Shown in pieces: positions 22,862 through 34,257 of a stretch of DNA of 64,000 bases (the first letter of the stretch is position 1; each line of letters begins with the position of its first letter). Source of the DNA: Oscarella lobularis (Eukaryota; Porifera; Homoscleromorpha; Homosclerophorida; Oscarellidae). Location: the NCBI RefSeq assembly GCF_947507565.1, contig NC_089175.1, positions 1,787,733 to 1,851,732 of the forward strand, in the 5' to 3' direction. Under the pieces are notes generated by a model that searched no databases, was not told where the DNA came from, and saw only the letters and a program-made list of their open reading frames with translations. The position numbers were made by a program, and so were the translations under genes.

Positions 22862-24251
22862 ATGGCTCTGCGTTTAGTTTTCTATGGCGACAAGTCGCTT
22901 CGCGTCGAAGACGTCGATCTTCCGCGTCCGCTTCCCGAAAACTGTATTCTCGCTCGAATACGAATGGCGACGATCTGCGGATCGGACCTTCATACGATAG
23001 AGGGTCGACGAAGTCCGGCGACGCCCTGGTTAGTGACTCGGAGTCGGATAGGAACGATAATTTATAATGTTGTCCACACCCACGCAGCATTCTTGGTCAC
23101 GAAGCCATTGCCGAAATCGTGGAAAATCGTCGAGCCGATAGCACATTGAAGTGCGGAGATCGAATCACATTTCAAGTTGCCGATTGTTGCAGAGAGTGCG
23201 AGAACTGCAATCGAGGCATCGAACAAAAGTGCATCAATTTGTTCAAGGAACTCAAAAAAATAATTAGATTCAATTCACATTTCATTAATTAAAACTTTTT
23301 CTTTTTAATTTAGTATGGTCAGTCCTTGTTAGGATTGCGATCCGAATTGAACGGATGCTTCGCAACTCATATCGTTATTCACCCGAGAACGTTTTGCGTT
23401 GCTATACCGGACAACGTTCCGGACAACATCGCGGCGACTATCAACTGCGCTCTAGCGACCGTCGTCAACGTTCTCGAGGAAGTGGAGAAATGCCTTCGAA
23501 GTGACGAAAGAAAATCGGTTGTTATTCAGGTAACAAGTATATGTACGTTTATGAAGATATTTTTTATAAAGCCTTTGTATTTGTAGGGTTCAGGAATGTT
23601 AGGTCTTTTTGCGTGTGCCTTGCTTAGAGAGTCGGGATTCGATAAGGTGTACTGTACTGATGCCGTTGAAAGTCGTCTCGAATTGGCTCGAAAATTTGGA
23701 GCTACCACAATTTGCATTGGTACGATTCGTTTCATATGAAGGACAATTTTTACGTTTATTTGACAGGAAAGAATGACGACGATTTGCCTTCCGAAAACTC
23801 AGTCGATGCTGTTATTGAAGCAATAATAATAATAATAGGACCTCTTTGTTTCTTTTATTGAATTCTTTTGTTTAGATTTGCGGCGTGCCATCGGTTGTTC
23901 AGCAGGGAATCAAACTGCTTCGAACCGGTGGTGTTTACATCTTGGCCGGTCTCGTGCATCCCAAGTCGAAACTCGACATCACAGGACTCCAAATCATCAG
24001 CAAATGCCTCACAATAAAAGGTGAACTTGTACTATCGTAGATAATTCTTTTCTATGTATCGATACTAAGGAGTTCACAATTACTCTTCTCGTCATCTCTC
24101 CGCTGCCGTCGACTTCCTCTCACGAACGGTGGACAAGTACCCATATGAAGAGCTGTTCAGCGAGCCGCATTCTCTTCGCAACTTCGACGCAGCGTATGAT
24201 CTTGCATTGTCTCGAAAATTTCTCCGAGTCTGCTTCAATCCTCAAATTTGA
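22862..24251 (+). CDS. Zinc-type medium-chain alcohol dehydrogenase
   Basis: Seven exons (22862-23028, 23088-23247, 23314-23529, 23587-23719, 23767-23819, 23876-24020, 24070-24251) join to about 351 aa. CGSDLHTIEG and ILGHEAIAEIVE supply the catalytic zinc Cys and His-Glu pair. CCRECENCNRGIEQKC is the structural-zinc four-cysteine lobe. GSGMLGLFAC is the Rossmann glycine motif, so it should use NAD(P) to oxidise an alcohol or polyol; the substrate is unknown. The chosen ATG at 22862 gives a standard MDR N-terminus. Two introns lack a GT donor: 23248-23313 begins GA and 23820-23875 begins GC, yet both are needed to keep the frame. Confidence 0.85.
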
Positions 24252-24399
24252 ATAGATCTATAGTCTCTCCTCTATCTATGCTATAGTGGCACGTGATTCT
24301 CACGTGATCGGCTGCTAACGCACGATTCAAAAGTCGCGATGAACTCCAGGCGAGCAATTCAAACTTTCGAAGCGTCGTTCTAGCAATTTCTCGCGTAGA

Positions 24400-26135
24400 A
24401 TGAACAAACTCGTGTGCGAATGGAGAGAAAGCGGCAGTGCATCGCCTCTAAAGGCACGTAAACGGTCGCATCCTTCGCTTCGCGATCTCCCAGCCGACGA
24501 GTCGCGCATTTTTGACTCGTCAATTTGTGTCGTCGTAGCTACGACGCTTCATAGAGAAGCAGGTCAGCCCAGAAGGTCACGGACCGTTGTGGCGATGTTT
24601 GATCGAGCCCGAGAAACTTCGCGGCATAAGCCCCTTCGATTACAAGGTAAAAAACTACTGTGAGCCTCTATTATTTAATTTATACCTTTATTATAAGGAA
24701 GCGAAGGAGATGATTGAGTGTCTCTTCACCTATTACTCTCTCGACTATACTCCGGATTCCAACAGAAAATTGAGAAAAGTTATTGGTACAGTAGATATAT
24801 ATTTCTTTCTGTTCGACGTTATTTTGATCTGACTTTTTTGGGCTTTTTAGATGACCTGGAATCTCTTGAGTTGGACGAAGTGTCCAAGGAGAGTCATCCC
24901 GCCAAGAATTTAGTCGAATTTCTTCTTGTTGGCGCGGAGAAGAAGTCTTCGCGGGGAAGCGATGCCGCGTGCGAGCTTTCAGCTGTCGTTCGCTTTCTGA
25001 AATCGATTTACCAAATCTTATTGGATTTGGGTTAGATGCAATAGATAATTGCGTATGTTGTTGCGTGGCTTTATCTCGATTTTTTTTCTAGATCGAACGT
25101 TTTGCTCTTTCTCTATATTTGAGAACGGTTTTGGGCAAGACAAACTTGAGCAGCTCTTTTTCGTTCTTGGTGTGTATTCAATTTATAACCCGAGTATAGG
25201 CTACTGCCAAGGTTCTATTCTAAATGACTTTGACAAAATGAATTTAATTAATTGTTTTCTTTTACAGGGATGTCTTTTATTGCTGGTATGCTTGTTTTGA
25301 ATGAGGATGAAGAAGTAATGCTAAAAGAATCGTGTACAGGATTTTTGACTGCTTTTTTGTCTAGACTGCCTTTTGGATGATGGCATCAATGCTGGAAAGA
25401 GAGAAGCATCTGTCAGGCTACTATTCAAAGAACCTATCAAAGTAGCAAACCCTCTTGATGAAGTGTCACGATACTGAGGCCAATATTTTCAGACTACACC
25501 ATCATAGTGACGTATTTCGCCAGATTCTTCATCACCACATCCCTTCTACTGCAAAGCATCTGGTAATAAGAATATATAGAGCAGAAGATACCTGTACCCT
25601 ATTCGCTATGCTGCAGGATACATTGAATGTTCTGCCGTTGATGTACGTCACTCAATGGTTTCTTTCTCTCTTCACTTGCTTGCCTTGTTGGAGAGCTGTA
25701 CTTTCGATTTGGGATTATTTCATGCTAGAAGGTATGTTTACTTACACTTCAGGAGTAAATTTTTGGTTTTAAACTGTTCTTTTCTAAAGGCGTTGTTGCT
25801 GTATTTCAAGCAGCTATCGCTATACTACAACTTTGCTCAGGTCACCACTATAGCGTTTTAGTTTGATTCCTGGAGAAATGGGCTAAGATAGATGACCTAT
25901 TGGCGATAACGGAAACCGGCAAGGCGTTACTCCTTTTGACTAATCTTCCAAAAGACAGGTAGGTCGTAGCTGATTGGCGTCAAATTGAAAGTTAGTATTT
26001 TTTGTGTCCAGCGATTTCTGGGATAAATTCATTTCACTTTTCTGGTCAACGAAAATACCAAAATGGCAACTGGACGGGTTGCTAATCCCCAAAACAGAGT
26101 CGTCCACATCGACCGGTTCTACACTTACTATATAA
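24400..26135 (+). CDS. TBC-domain Rab GTPase-activating protein
   Basis: At least eleven small exons. The TBC signature is clear: ILLDLDRTF (arginine-finger motif) spans the junction 25030/25092, and NPSIGYCQGMSFIAGMLV (glutamine finger) spans 25211/25268. AFWMMASMLE and VLPLMYVTQWFLSLFTCLP follow, ending WDKFISLFW and a stop at 26133-26135. Such proteins speed GTP hydrolysis by Rab GTPases on membranes. The N-terminal exon order is unsure: the ATG at 24400 opens a basic exon whose frame must be spliced to the LRRFIEKQVSPEG exon starting about 24539. One exon near 25870-25960 (EKWAKIDDLLAITETGK) lacks an obvious in-frame acceptor. Confidence 0.75.
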
Positions 26136-26170
26136 CTAGTAAAGTAAAGTATTCAAATTTTGTAATATTA

Positions 26171-26929
26171 AGATTCGAAACCCAACGTCGTGGTCAAGTC
26201 AAGAAAGAGACCTCGTGAAGAGGAGGAGGACGACGACGAGGAGTTGAGCACAGACGGCGGCGGCGGCGCAACGAAGCGACGAAAGCGCCACGACGGTAAA
26301 TTATTTTATCCGTGCTCGCGGTTTCGACAGTCTCGTTCTCTAGAGAGCGACGCGTCTCGTCCGCAACCGGCGACGGGATTTGGGTGGCTGGAGCGATTGA
26401 AGCGATTCGTCTCCACTTCCAAATCGTCGTCAAATCATCAAGAAGAGTTTGAATTGAAACCGCTTCGTCCCAGCGGCGTTGACAATGCGACGTCGCCGCG
26501 GACACCGCGACGAGGGCAACGACGACGACGACGGAGAACGTCAAGAAAACCGTCGCAGGTTTGGATCATGTGTTGGGTAGAAAAAACCCCTGTTGTATCT
26601 TTTGTTGGCAGAAACGTTTGATAAACGTCAGTCTTGCTGACGAGTAAGTTTTCCAAGTGGGGAGCACTTTCACTTTTTTTGGAGTCCGTTTTGCGCTTAG
26701 GAGATCTCCCTCCGTGAAGCAAAGCTTTTACGAGTTCAACACCCCGACGCCCCTACGTCCTTCACAGGCGAGTACAGTATTACGGGAGGGAGAGGGATCT
26801 CCTTCCTCTCCTATTCTATATTACTCTCTGTCACATGTCTACACAGACTAAGAGAAAGGACAAAGATCGTCTTGAGCAAGAGGACTCGCCTTTCGAACAA
26901 TTCTACTACGAACTAGGCAAAATTCAATA
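26171..26929 (+). CDS. Small basic, probably nuclear protein of unknown function
   Basis: Open blocks at 26171-26557, 26612-26644, 26699-26767 and 26848-26929, joined by short introns, read as a protein with alternating acidic and basic runs (REEEEDDDEE, KRRKRH, RRGQRRRRRR). It ends FEQFYYELGKIQ and a stop. There is no ATG at the 5' end of the first block, so a short upstream exon is likely. The basic clusters look like nuclear-localisation signals. I recognise no domain. Confidence 0.45.
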
Positions 26930-26952
26930 GGTAATACCTCTCGCATCCCTCT

Positions 26953-28917
26953 CTAAGTCTTTTTATTTCGTGCATGCTCTTTCACTTCCTCAATCATTCC
27001 ATCGACCTAAAAACGATTCAGAAGCTGATTGATTGTCTCTCGAAGCAAGAAACCGACTCGTTTCACTCACCCAAACGTAGAAGACGGCGGCTCCTTTGCT
27101 CGCTTCGGACACCGAGGACAAATCGTCTGCTTTGATAATGCGTTCGGCTTTCGTCGCCGCGTCGAGGCCGATGTTCGCCGGATCGCAACTTCCCACGCGT
27201 CGTTTTAGGTTCTCCTTGCCGGTTCGGCCGATTAGCGTCTGCACCGTTTGCCACTTGCGCATCTCTTTCTCGGGGTGTCCGAGAAGGATGAAGACGGCCA
27301 TCATGACATCGTGGACGACCTGAGGCGGCTTGCCGTAGCTCTTCAATTCGGCTATGGTGCGCTGATCGAGATTGAGTACCTAGAAGGAAAGATTAAGGTA
27401 AACCGGTGTACTCAAAGTCTACTGCTTCACTGTACCACTGTACTCCTGACTAAAACTGGGGTCCGAGGGGTAGAGTGACAGTCATAGAATGCCAGTGGTA
27501 CAGTGGTACAGTGGTACAGGACCCCCATTAGTCTACTACCTCTACTTACTTCTTTTCTAAACTGTTCTAGTTTCTTCAGTCGTGTGAGCAATTGATTCGC
27601 TTCGGCCATTTCTTTTGCGAGTTTCTCTTCCAGTCCGGCGCTTTTGACGTCGCTCATTGCCTTCTGGAGTTCTTCGATTTTTCTTCTGGCGACGGCGTCG
27701 TCTAGGTTTTTCGCCGCCACTAGTTTCTTCAGGAGCGCCTTCGCTTCCTCGAGTTTATTAACGTCCAAGTCTTTGCCGAGGCTTTTCTTATTCTCTTCAG
27801 CTTCTTTGACAGCAGGCTCAAGATCGTCAATTTTCTTGGAAGTAAGAGCGTGATCGAGTTGAGCGTTGATTTTTTTGGCTTTTGCTCTTTTAGCTTCAGC
27901 GTCTCCAGCCTCTTTGGCAGACTTGCCTTTGCCTTTGCCTTTCTCCTCTGGCTTGGATGGGGCTGCTGGTTGAGGCTCTTCTTTTGGTTTTAATGGTACA
28001 GGAACTACTTCAGGTGGCTTGGGCTCGTCTTTTTCTTTTGGTTTCGATGGTGCAGGTACTTCGGGTGGCTTCGGCTTATCTTTATCTTTATCTTTTTCTT
28101 GTAGTTTTGACGGTGCAGCTGACACTTCAAGCTGAGGCTTCGTAACTGGCGGAATTCCAGTAAGCTCCTCTTCCCTTTTCTTGCTGTCTTTCCGTTTTGC
28201 TTCTTCCTTATTTATACTTACTTTCTTCTCTACTCTGGAAAGCTTTTTCGTCGGTGGCGCCTCTTCAACGCTTTTCTTTGGCCTAATTGTTATTGTCTCA
28301 TTTTCTTTTTGTCTTTCAGGGCGCATTACAGCTGCAAGCTTCCTTGCACGAGACAACGTTGGAATGACTTTCTCTTCTGGCAGCTCCTCCTCTTCCTCCT
28401 CTTCCTCAATACTCAACCCATCGCCATAAAGATTACACAATTCCACTTCGATCTCCTCAAACGAAATCCCACTTCCAATCTGCGGTCCTCTCTTCCTCAA
28501 CCATCGATTCCATCTCTTCGACGAGAACGCCTCATTGTGAGCAGCTCTCATCAAAAACTCGGCCTGCCTTTCAGATACCAATCCACCGCCTCCTTCCACG
28601 GCCAGCATGCAGAATTCCCATTGCAAATCCTGTACCAGAACGTATCGCCTATCCATTTCCTACAGTAAGAGAATATAAGTATTTTTTATCGTCATTATAT
28701 AATGTCTTGCTTTTAAGCAGGCTATGAATTCATCTGAGACGCATACGTCACCGAGGCACGCCGTTCTCACGGACGCCTGCACTTGAGCAGGAGAGAGCAT
28801 CTCCGTTCTTAGTTCCCCGTACAAGTCGTGAAGCTCCTGCACGGTGAGAAATCCTTTAAAACCCCTGTCCCTACTCCTGAACATGTCCAGTAGGAACGAG
28901 TCCTTCTCCATAGGCAT
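26953..28917 (-). CDS. EF-hand protein with dynein-stalk-like C-terminus
   Basis: Four exons (28917-28711, 28659-27550, 27379-27071, 27006-26953) join to about 559 aa. The N-terminal roughly 130 residues look like EF-hand pairs (RDRGFKGFLTVQELHDLY). A long K/E/P-rich low-complexity region follows (about 145-300). Then comes a coiled coil (about 300-440) and a block containing ELKSYGKPPQVVHDVMMAVF and AAVFYVWVDGMIEEVKE. That block resembles the distal stalk (microtubule-binding tip region) of dynein heavy chain, with no motor present. A ciliary or axonemal role is plausible but inferred. The first intron, 28710-28664, has a GC donor (AAAA|GCAAGA). A tandem GGTACAGT tract with an inverted partner lies in the intron at 27430-27520. 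Confidence 0.65.
27421..27535. repeat. Inverted/tandem GTACAGTG repeat inside an intron
   Basis: CTGTACCACTGTA near 27431 is complementary to the triplicated TACAGTGGTACAG near 27500-27520. It can form a hairpin within the second intron of the EF-hand gene. Confidence 0.6.
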
Positions 28918-29168
28918 TTTTGACCCGTCACTAGGGAAAACACATGAAGAGTAGCGCACGCTATAGAGAAACCCTCGTACAGTAGTCCTGATGAAAGTAT
29001 AAGAACTAAGAAGGCAACTAACATACAACAGAGATACAAAATACGTAAAAGAAATTTTTCAACCAAACTAAAAACAGTCATTCTCTTCACCGGCACGGCG
29101 AATAGCCCACGTAAAATCATACGTCTTGACTGCATCGTAATAGGGACACTTTATTAGAGAGTGATTCC

Positions 29169-30328
29169 CTAGACATAGAAGAAACTCGTTATCGTTCCGC
29201 CTCTTGCTCTCTGTACCAACTCACCTGTCCGTATTGCTTCAATAAACGCTTTATCTTCTTCTAGGTAAGCGTCCGCGTCCTCAAACGTGAAAACGCGTTC
29301 AGATTCAGACTTTCCCGAGCGAACACGCAGTTCGCACGTCGATCGATAGGGCTCAATAAGAGACATGCGTAAACCGTCGGCCCAGACGTCAAACGAAGTC
29401 TCATACGACGTCCCCAACAAGCTTATGCCATGCATAAGCGACCCTATACCATTCCTTTCAAATTTCCAATGAGCCGAAGTAGCTCTATAGAAAACACATC
29501 TCCCATATTGATATATCCGTATTGATTAATTAATCCATCTTACCGAGGCATACGTAGTTCATCCCTGATTTCATCCTCTCTGATGTGTTCTCCTATGTGA
29601 GACAGTTTCCCTGACGGTTCCGATGCATTTACATTCAAAGCGGATATGGTTCCCAAGTTCGGTTCGCCGGCGAGATAGCGTGCTAGGTCGCAAAAATGCG
29701 TCGCCTGTTCGATGATGGGCCCGCCCGAGCTGCGCACGTTCCACCAATGAGGCTTCGTCGATTCCGAATACGCGCAATTGTAGCGCGCGTTTACGCACAT
29801 GACTCGTTTTCCCGCCGAATGGAGTTCGGTTATGAATTCCTTCATTTTGACGACGGCCGGATGATAGCGAAACATGTATCCTACCGAAACGATTGCGTTC
29901 GACTTGGCCTGCTCGGCGGCGAGCGTTCGCGCGAAATCGACGAAGTTCTCCGGCGGAACGAGCGACAGCGGTTTCTCAATGAACGTGTGGATTCCCGCCT
30001 TGACGCACGCTAACTCGATGTCGAGGCCTTTTACAAGGGAACCGTGACATCCGGGTGGAAGCCCGACAAATACACCGTCGAGCTTCTCTCGCTCTATCAT
30101 GTCCTCAGCGCTCGAGTAGATTTTGCAGTTGGCGTAGATCGATGTTGCGTTCGTCGCTCGCTTTCGTTCGGCGAGAGCGCGTTCGGCTCTCGTCGTGTCG
30201 ATGTCGGCGATTCCGACGATTTCAACGCCGCCGATTTGTTCGAGTCGGCTCGCGTGGTTCCACGAGCCCACGTTGCTGCCGAAATTGACTCCGCCTGCGC
30301 CGATAAAGCCGATTCGCACGTTTGCCAT
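29169..30328 (-). CDS. GFO/IDH/MocA-family NAD(P)-dependent oxidoreductase
   Basis: Two exons (30328-29544 and 29484-29169) give about 366 aa. RIGFIGAGGVNFGS is the N-terminal Rossmann motif, GIADID the cofactor-binding acidic strand end, and FIEKPLS the conserved EKP motif carrying the catalytic lysine. The second domain includes MFRYHPAV and WWNVRSSGGPIIEQATHFCD, with the GG...H.D pattern of the family. It probably oxidises or reduces a sugar or inositol derivative. I prefer the ATG at 30328, just before the Rossmann strand; an upstream in-frame ATG at 30367 is possible. The gene is divergent from the PrimPol gene, whose start lies only 88 bp away, so they may share a promoter. Confidence 0.85.
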
Positions 30329-30416
30329 TGTAGGATGCCGGGACGTTGTTTTCGTTTGGTAGCGCACGGTAGAAACATGGAGTCTTTGCCGAAGAAACGG
30401 CGGTTAGCATGGTTTC
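30329..30416. promoter_or_regulatory. Short divergent intergenic region, candidate bidirectional promoter
   Basis: Only 88 bp separate the start codons of the oxidoreductase (minus) and PrimPol-GGCT (plus). No TATA box is visible. The promoter role is inferred only from the head-to-head arrangement. Confidence 0.4.
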
Positions 30417-32997
30417 ATGACTTCTAGCCGTACATCCATCGTTCTTTCTAGTCTACTTTTGCCACCTCTACCTTGGCGAATCTTTTCCAAGCAGAAGGAC
30501 GCTCTCCAACACGCGAATAGCCATCCAGTACGACGAAATTGCACTCAATCATGAGATCAATTTCTTTTGAAGGACCATCACGTATTTTCGTTTGAATCTG
30601 AAGCGCTGGGCGATTCGGGATGCCGAAAATTCATCTCGACTACATACCTAGCGTTCTTTGAAAAATATCGGTAAAACTAGTCAAAGAAAATTGGTCAAAT
30701 TCTAAAATTCTTTTATAAAGAAAAACGAAAAAATCTGATAAGCATTTTTATGAAGTCATAGCTGAAGGTCCGTTTTGTAGTATCAGTCTAACCCGTAATT
30801 AATTAATTAATTAATTAATTAATTATTGAAGGCCACGCGTGTAAACTTTACTTCGATTTGGAGTACAATCGAGCTCGCAATCCGAGTCTTGACGGGTCAG
30901 CCATGGTCGAAACGTTCATTGCCGTAAGAAATAAACTCAATTGTACGTTTTAGACCTATTATTTTATGCAGTGCGTTTGTGACCAAATGAAAACCGTTTT
31001 TCGCGTAAATTCAATTGATAGTGAAGACGTTATTGATTTAGACTCAAGGTAAAAACAGCCAGATAGCTGAACGAAGACTAAATAAACGTGGCTTAGCACT
31101 GAGGCTAAATTTTCTCGTCATCTCATTTTTAACGTAAAAGAGGCTGTATTTGCAGACAACAGTCACGTAGGTACGACAACAGGATTATCTAAGGATTTGC
31201 TAGTAATTGAGCCTTTTCCTCCGGTAGGGGCTTTTGTTCATTATTTAGTTGATCAAATCAAAACCTCTACTTCCGGTATCATTGGTCAAACCTTTTTCTA
31301 TACATAATTACAGTACGTCTTTAGAAACGTTGAAGACATTGCGTGTTTGCACTGAAAAGGGCTCGGACAGCTTATTTATTGACTCCGGTCTGATTGGTTT
31401 CACCCTCGCGATTCGTTTTCTTGAAGATCTGCCTCGTCAGGCGTCTACACGAGAAATCGAAACTTTCGAATACTCGGGTCATCGAAATTGGGCAAAACAG
31501 CAGTTCTTAAATATTTCAAACCGAGTTCCTACAAAGTCAGTCAATCAGTTTGATTTTCACTCGTGCAGGAAGCGTTTGATTCTTTGTGTACATAGGCGCA
31601 GCATCTAAGGGAATTCAAGTCTCTTTGGCAGGATGGCAGGCACAAGGAAGTGAAACGCGATACGCTGTTTGATCGTTTACTTTCGTCTCTCGTCTGCAGT
31701 ACACAGTATGACTAGAGAGAGACAGACCTTTTTCCCTAAACACTTAACTCATCTCTTAGGTATAATAGAGGTACAATGGGAAAATTTCCTCGTCTTCTAA
31801 CGTTCGAAAATAAGGCACACGTCAGCTCAATGTCTCATACTAAGCCTCCTCGTAAAGAGGTCGCAGTTAGTGATAGTAGTCGTCCATCGGAATCGTTTGG
31901 ACGCTCGCCTTTTCCCCTACTGGACGACTTTATGCTGACCCAGATGAATCACGGCGGCGTGCAGGGCTGCATTCGCTCCGTCGTGTATTTCTCCGAGGGA
32001 AATACGGTCGTGTACAATGTCGGAAGGAATCGGTGGTGCTGGAACGTGGGACGAGCTCACAAAAGCAATCACACGATGTGAGTTGAGAATACGATAGAGA
32101 AATTTTTTAATAATTGCATTTTATAGCCTGATTGCCGATTGTAAGAATGGGGTCTTTTATCAGAAGTGTCTCGACCCCGAATGTCGAGAAAGCAATTATA
32201 GGTCTCCAGGTAATACAATGGGCCTATGATGATCTATAACGTGATACTTTACGTCTCTAGAGAAATCGATTCCCCCACACGTGAACCCTCTTTCTCTCAA
32301 GAACGAGGACGTTATCACAGACGAAGAAATGAGTCGGGCTCTCGACGAAGCATCCGAAACGTGCGACCTCCTGTCCGCATTCGCAGAAGACGTCTCGGAA
32401 GACGACTTGGACGACGACTTCAAAGAGGTTCATTTAATTAGGAATCCTGCAGACTATTCGCAGGTGGAGCCTTTACCTTGGCCGCACACTGCAGACCTTT
32501 TCTTCGCCTACGGATCGAACATGGACGCAGACTTGGTAGCGAAGAGGACGGGCGCGTCCTCCCAACGCTTCCTAGCGGAGCTTCGAGACTATGAGATGAC
32601 GTTCTGCAAGCTGGCAAAGAGCCCGCTTCAAGCCGAGAAGGGAATCGGCTACGCGAACGTAAGACCGCGACTCGGCTGCAAAGTGTACGGTATTCTCAAC
32701 GCGTGCAAAGCCGGATTGCTGGAGAAAATCCACGCCTATCAAAGATCGTGGTCATACGATCGTCAATTGGAGGTCGACGTCGTTTTGCCTGCTCTAGGTG
32801 GGCGGAGAGTTCGCGCCGTAACGTATGCGGCAAACGAAGATACAGTAAGAGAGGGCTTAAAGCCGGCACGCGATTACGCCTTGATTTGCTTGAATGGCGG
32901 CCGAGACTTGCTGCCTCCTCACTACTTAGAGTATTTGGAAGCATGCGTTGACGAGAGCCTTCCTATCGATACAGCTCACGACTACACGTTTATTTAG
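30417..32997 (+). CDS. PRIMPOL: PrimPol primase-polymerase fused to gamma-glutamylcyclotransferase-like domain
   Basis: The start is the ATG at 30417. Exons 30417-30527, 30573-30670, 30721-30767, 30832-30923, 30972-31048, 31098-31170, 31228 onward, and later ones through 32127-32209 and 32261-32997, keep frame. PrimPol hallmarks are YFDLEYN (two metal-binding acids), KFSRHLIF, LFIDSG followed by VYTRNRNFRILGSSKLGK (third acid), and the zinc knuckle WCWNVGRAHKSNH...YQKCLDPEC. PrimPol re-primes stalled forks in nucleus and mitochondria. The acidic tail after the knuckle (EEMSRALDEASETCD, DDLDDDF) resembles the RPA-binding tail. The same exon then continues without a stop into FAYGSNMDADLVAKRTG, IGYANVRP and VYGIL, a GGCT/AIG2-like fold. 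Exon borders between about 31560 and 31770 are unclear. Confidence 0.85.
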
Positions 32998-33006
32998 TTT
33001 CTTTTA

Positions 33007-34152
33007 CTACAGTTCAACTCTAATATAATCTTCGAAAATTGAACCAATGCCAACAGTGACTTCAATATAGTCAAAATGCTCTTGTATGCGAAATAATTCA
33101 TCTATTTTATATTCGCTCCGGCCAGGATCAATGAGCCTCTTTGGAGAACGCGAACAGACGCGACGAGTGCCGTCGTCATCAATTTCCAGCACATCTTTCT
33201 TTTCATATTCTCCTGAAAGATAGAAAGCAAAAGGTTTCTTGCACCTGTCTTGGATTTCTATGACAAGTTCGTTTTTTGCAGGAGACTCCAGAGAAACAGA
33301 GTCCGGCGTGCGAGTCCAAGACGGCTGCCGAAGTAATCCTGAATCCGGCCACTCGTCATCAGAGTCATCTGGACGCTTTGCCTCAGGCTGCTCAGCAATT
33401 CCCAGCGACTTCATAACGGCATCCCTGAGCCGCAATCCGCCTTCTTCAAATTGGCATTCACCTCGCAAAATGTTCTCAAGTAAACTAATGTATTCCTCAG
33501 TGGCTGGTGCGCGAACGGTTTTGTCTTCCACTACGTCTAACTCGACGTCTACGTTTAAAATAACGGCAGCTTCCTCTGGTTTGCCCCAAGCCAGAGCTAC
33601 GGTATATTCGTTGAATATTCCCATTTTCTTGATATGTAGGCTGCCGCCAAACAGCAACTTTTCGGCATAGTATCCTACCTTGTCAGATTTTGAACGAAAT
33701 TGATCTTCGTCACCGTCCTTTACGTAAAATCTACGAACTTTGCTGTGAGCTAGTAGTTCGTGAATATAGCCGCACGCCACCATGACCACGTAAACTCTGC
33801 GGCGTAAATCGTCTTTTGGAAAAGTGCACGCCCCCCGCAACTTTTCAGCAAAGTCGCCCAAGATAAGCACTCCTCCTTCCGCTGTCGTCGGCATCTTGTA
33901 CACGTCGGAGAAATACGGTTCTTTCATGAGGCTCATGTTAGGGTCAGACCGCCTAGCTTTCCCGCCGCCGTGCAGAGGGACGACTGGCGGCAGATTGTCA
34001 CCACTTACGTGGGTTTGGACGGTCGCATCGTCGTCGTTGAGAGATTTGAAGAGACCGTGCCTATTCTCGATGAACGTTTTCGCCAGTGTCAAGCCTTCTT
34101 TGACCACCGGGATGTCGTCGAAGCTACTTCCACGGAGTTGTGTTTCCGCCAA
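33007..34152 (-). CDS. Unrecognised 381-aa protein, paralogue 1
   Basis: Single exon, 381 aa. I do not recognise the family. It has an N-terminal conserved block (VVKEGLTLAKTFIENRHGLF), a central helical stretch (DDLRRRVYVVMVACGYIHEL), a block around residues 215-250, an acidic low-complexity linker (DDSDDEWPDSG) and a conserved C-terminal end (FRIQEHFDYIEVTVGIGSIF). No signal peptide or membrane segment is seen. It converges tail-to-tail with PrimPol-GGCT; the stop codons are only 9 bp apart. An intact frame of this length, and preservation in both copies, argue that it is real. Confidence 0.7.
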   Translation of the reverse strand: MAETQLRGSSFDDIPVVKEGLTLAKTFIENRHGLFKSLNDDDATVQTHVSGDNLPPVVPLHGGGKARRSDPNMSLMKEPYFSDVYKMPTTAEGGVLILGDFAEKLRGACTFPKDDLRRRVYVVMVACGYIHELLAHSKVRRFYVKDGDEDQFRSKSDKVGYYAEKLLFGGSLHIKKMGIFNEYTVALAWGKPEEAAVILNVDVELDVVEDKTVRAPATEEYISLLENILRGECQFEEGGLRLRDAVMKSLGIAEQPEAKRPDDSDDEWPDSGLLRQPSWTRTPDSVSLESPAKNELVIEIQDRCKKPFAFYLSGEYEKKDVLEIDDDGTRRVCSRSPKRLIDPGRSEYKIDELFRIQEHFDYIEVTVGIGSIFEDYIRVEL

Positions 34153-34257
34153 ACTCTCCGCGTGCTCGTCGATTATGCGCAGTTCGCTGTCGAGTCAACG
34201 CGCGCGAGGATTTGAAACAGCTCACGACTACATGCACGTTTATTTAGTTTTCTTTCA

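Noticed and set aside
30797-30826. (TTAA)n tract as a possible piggyBac-type target or origin
   Set aside because: Similar TTAATTAA runs occur in many introns here (21193-21230, 37800-37815); simple AT-rich sequence explains them.
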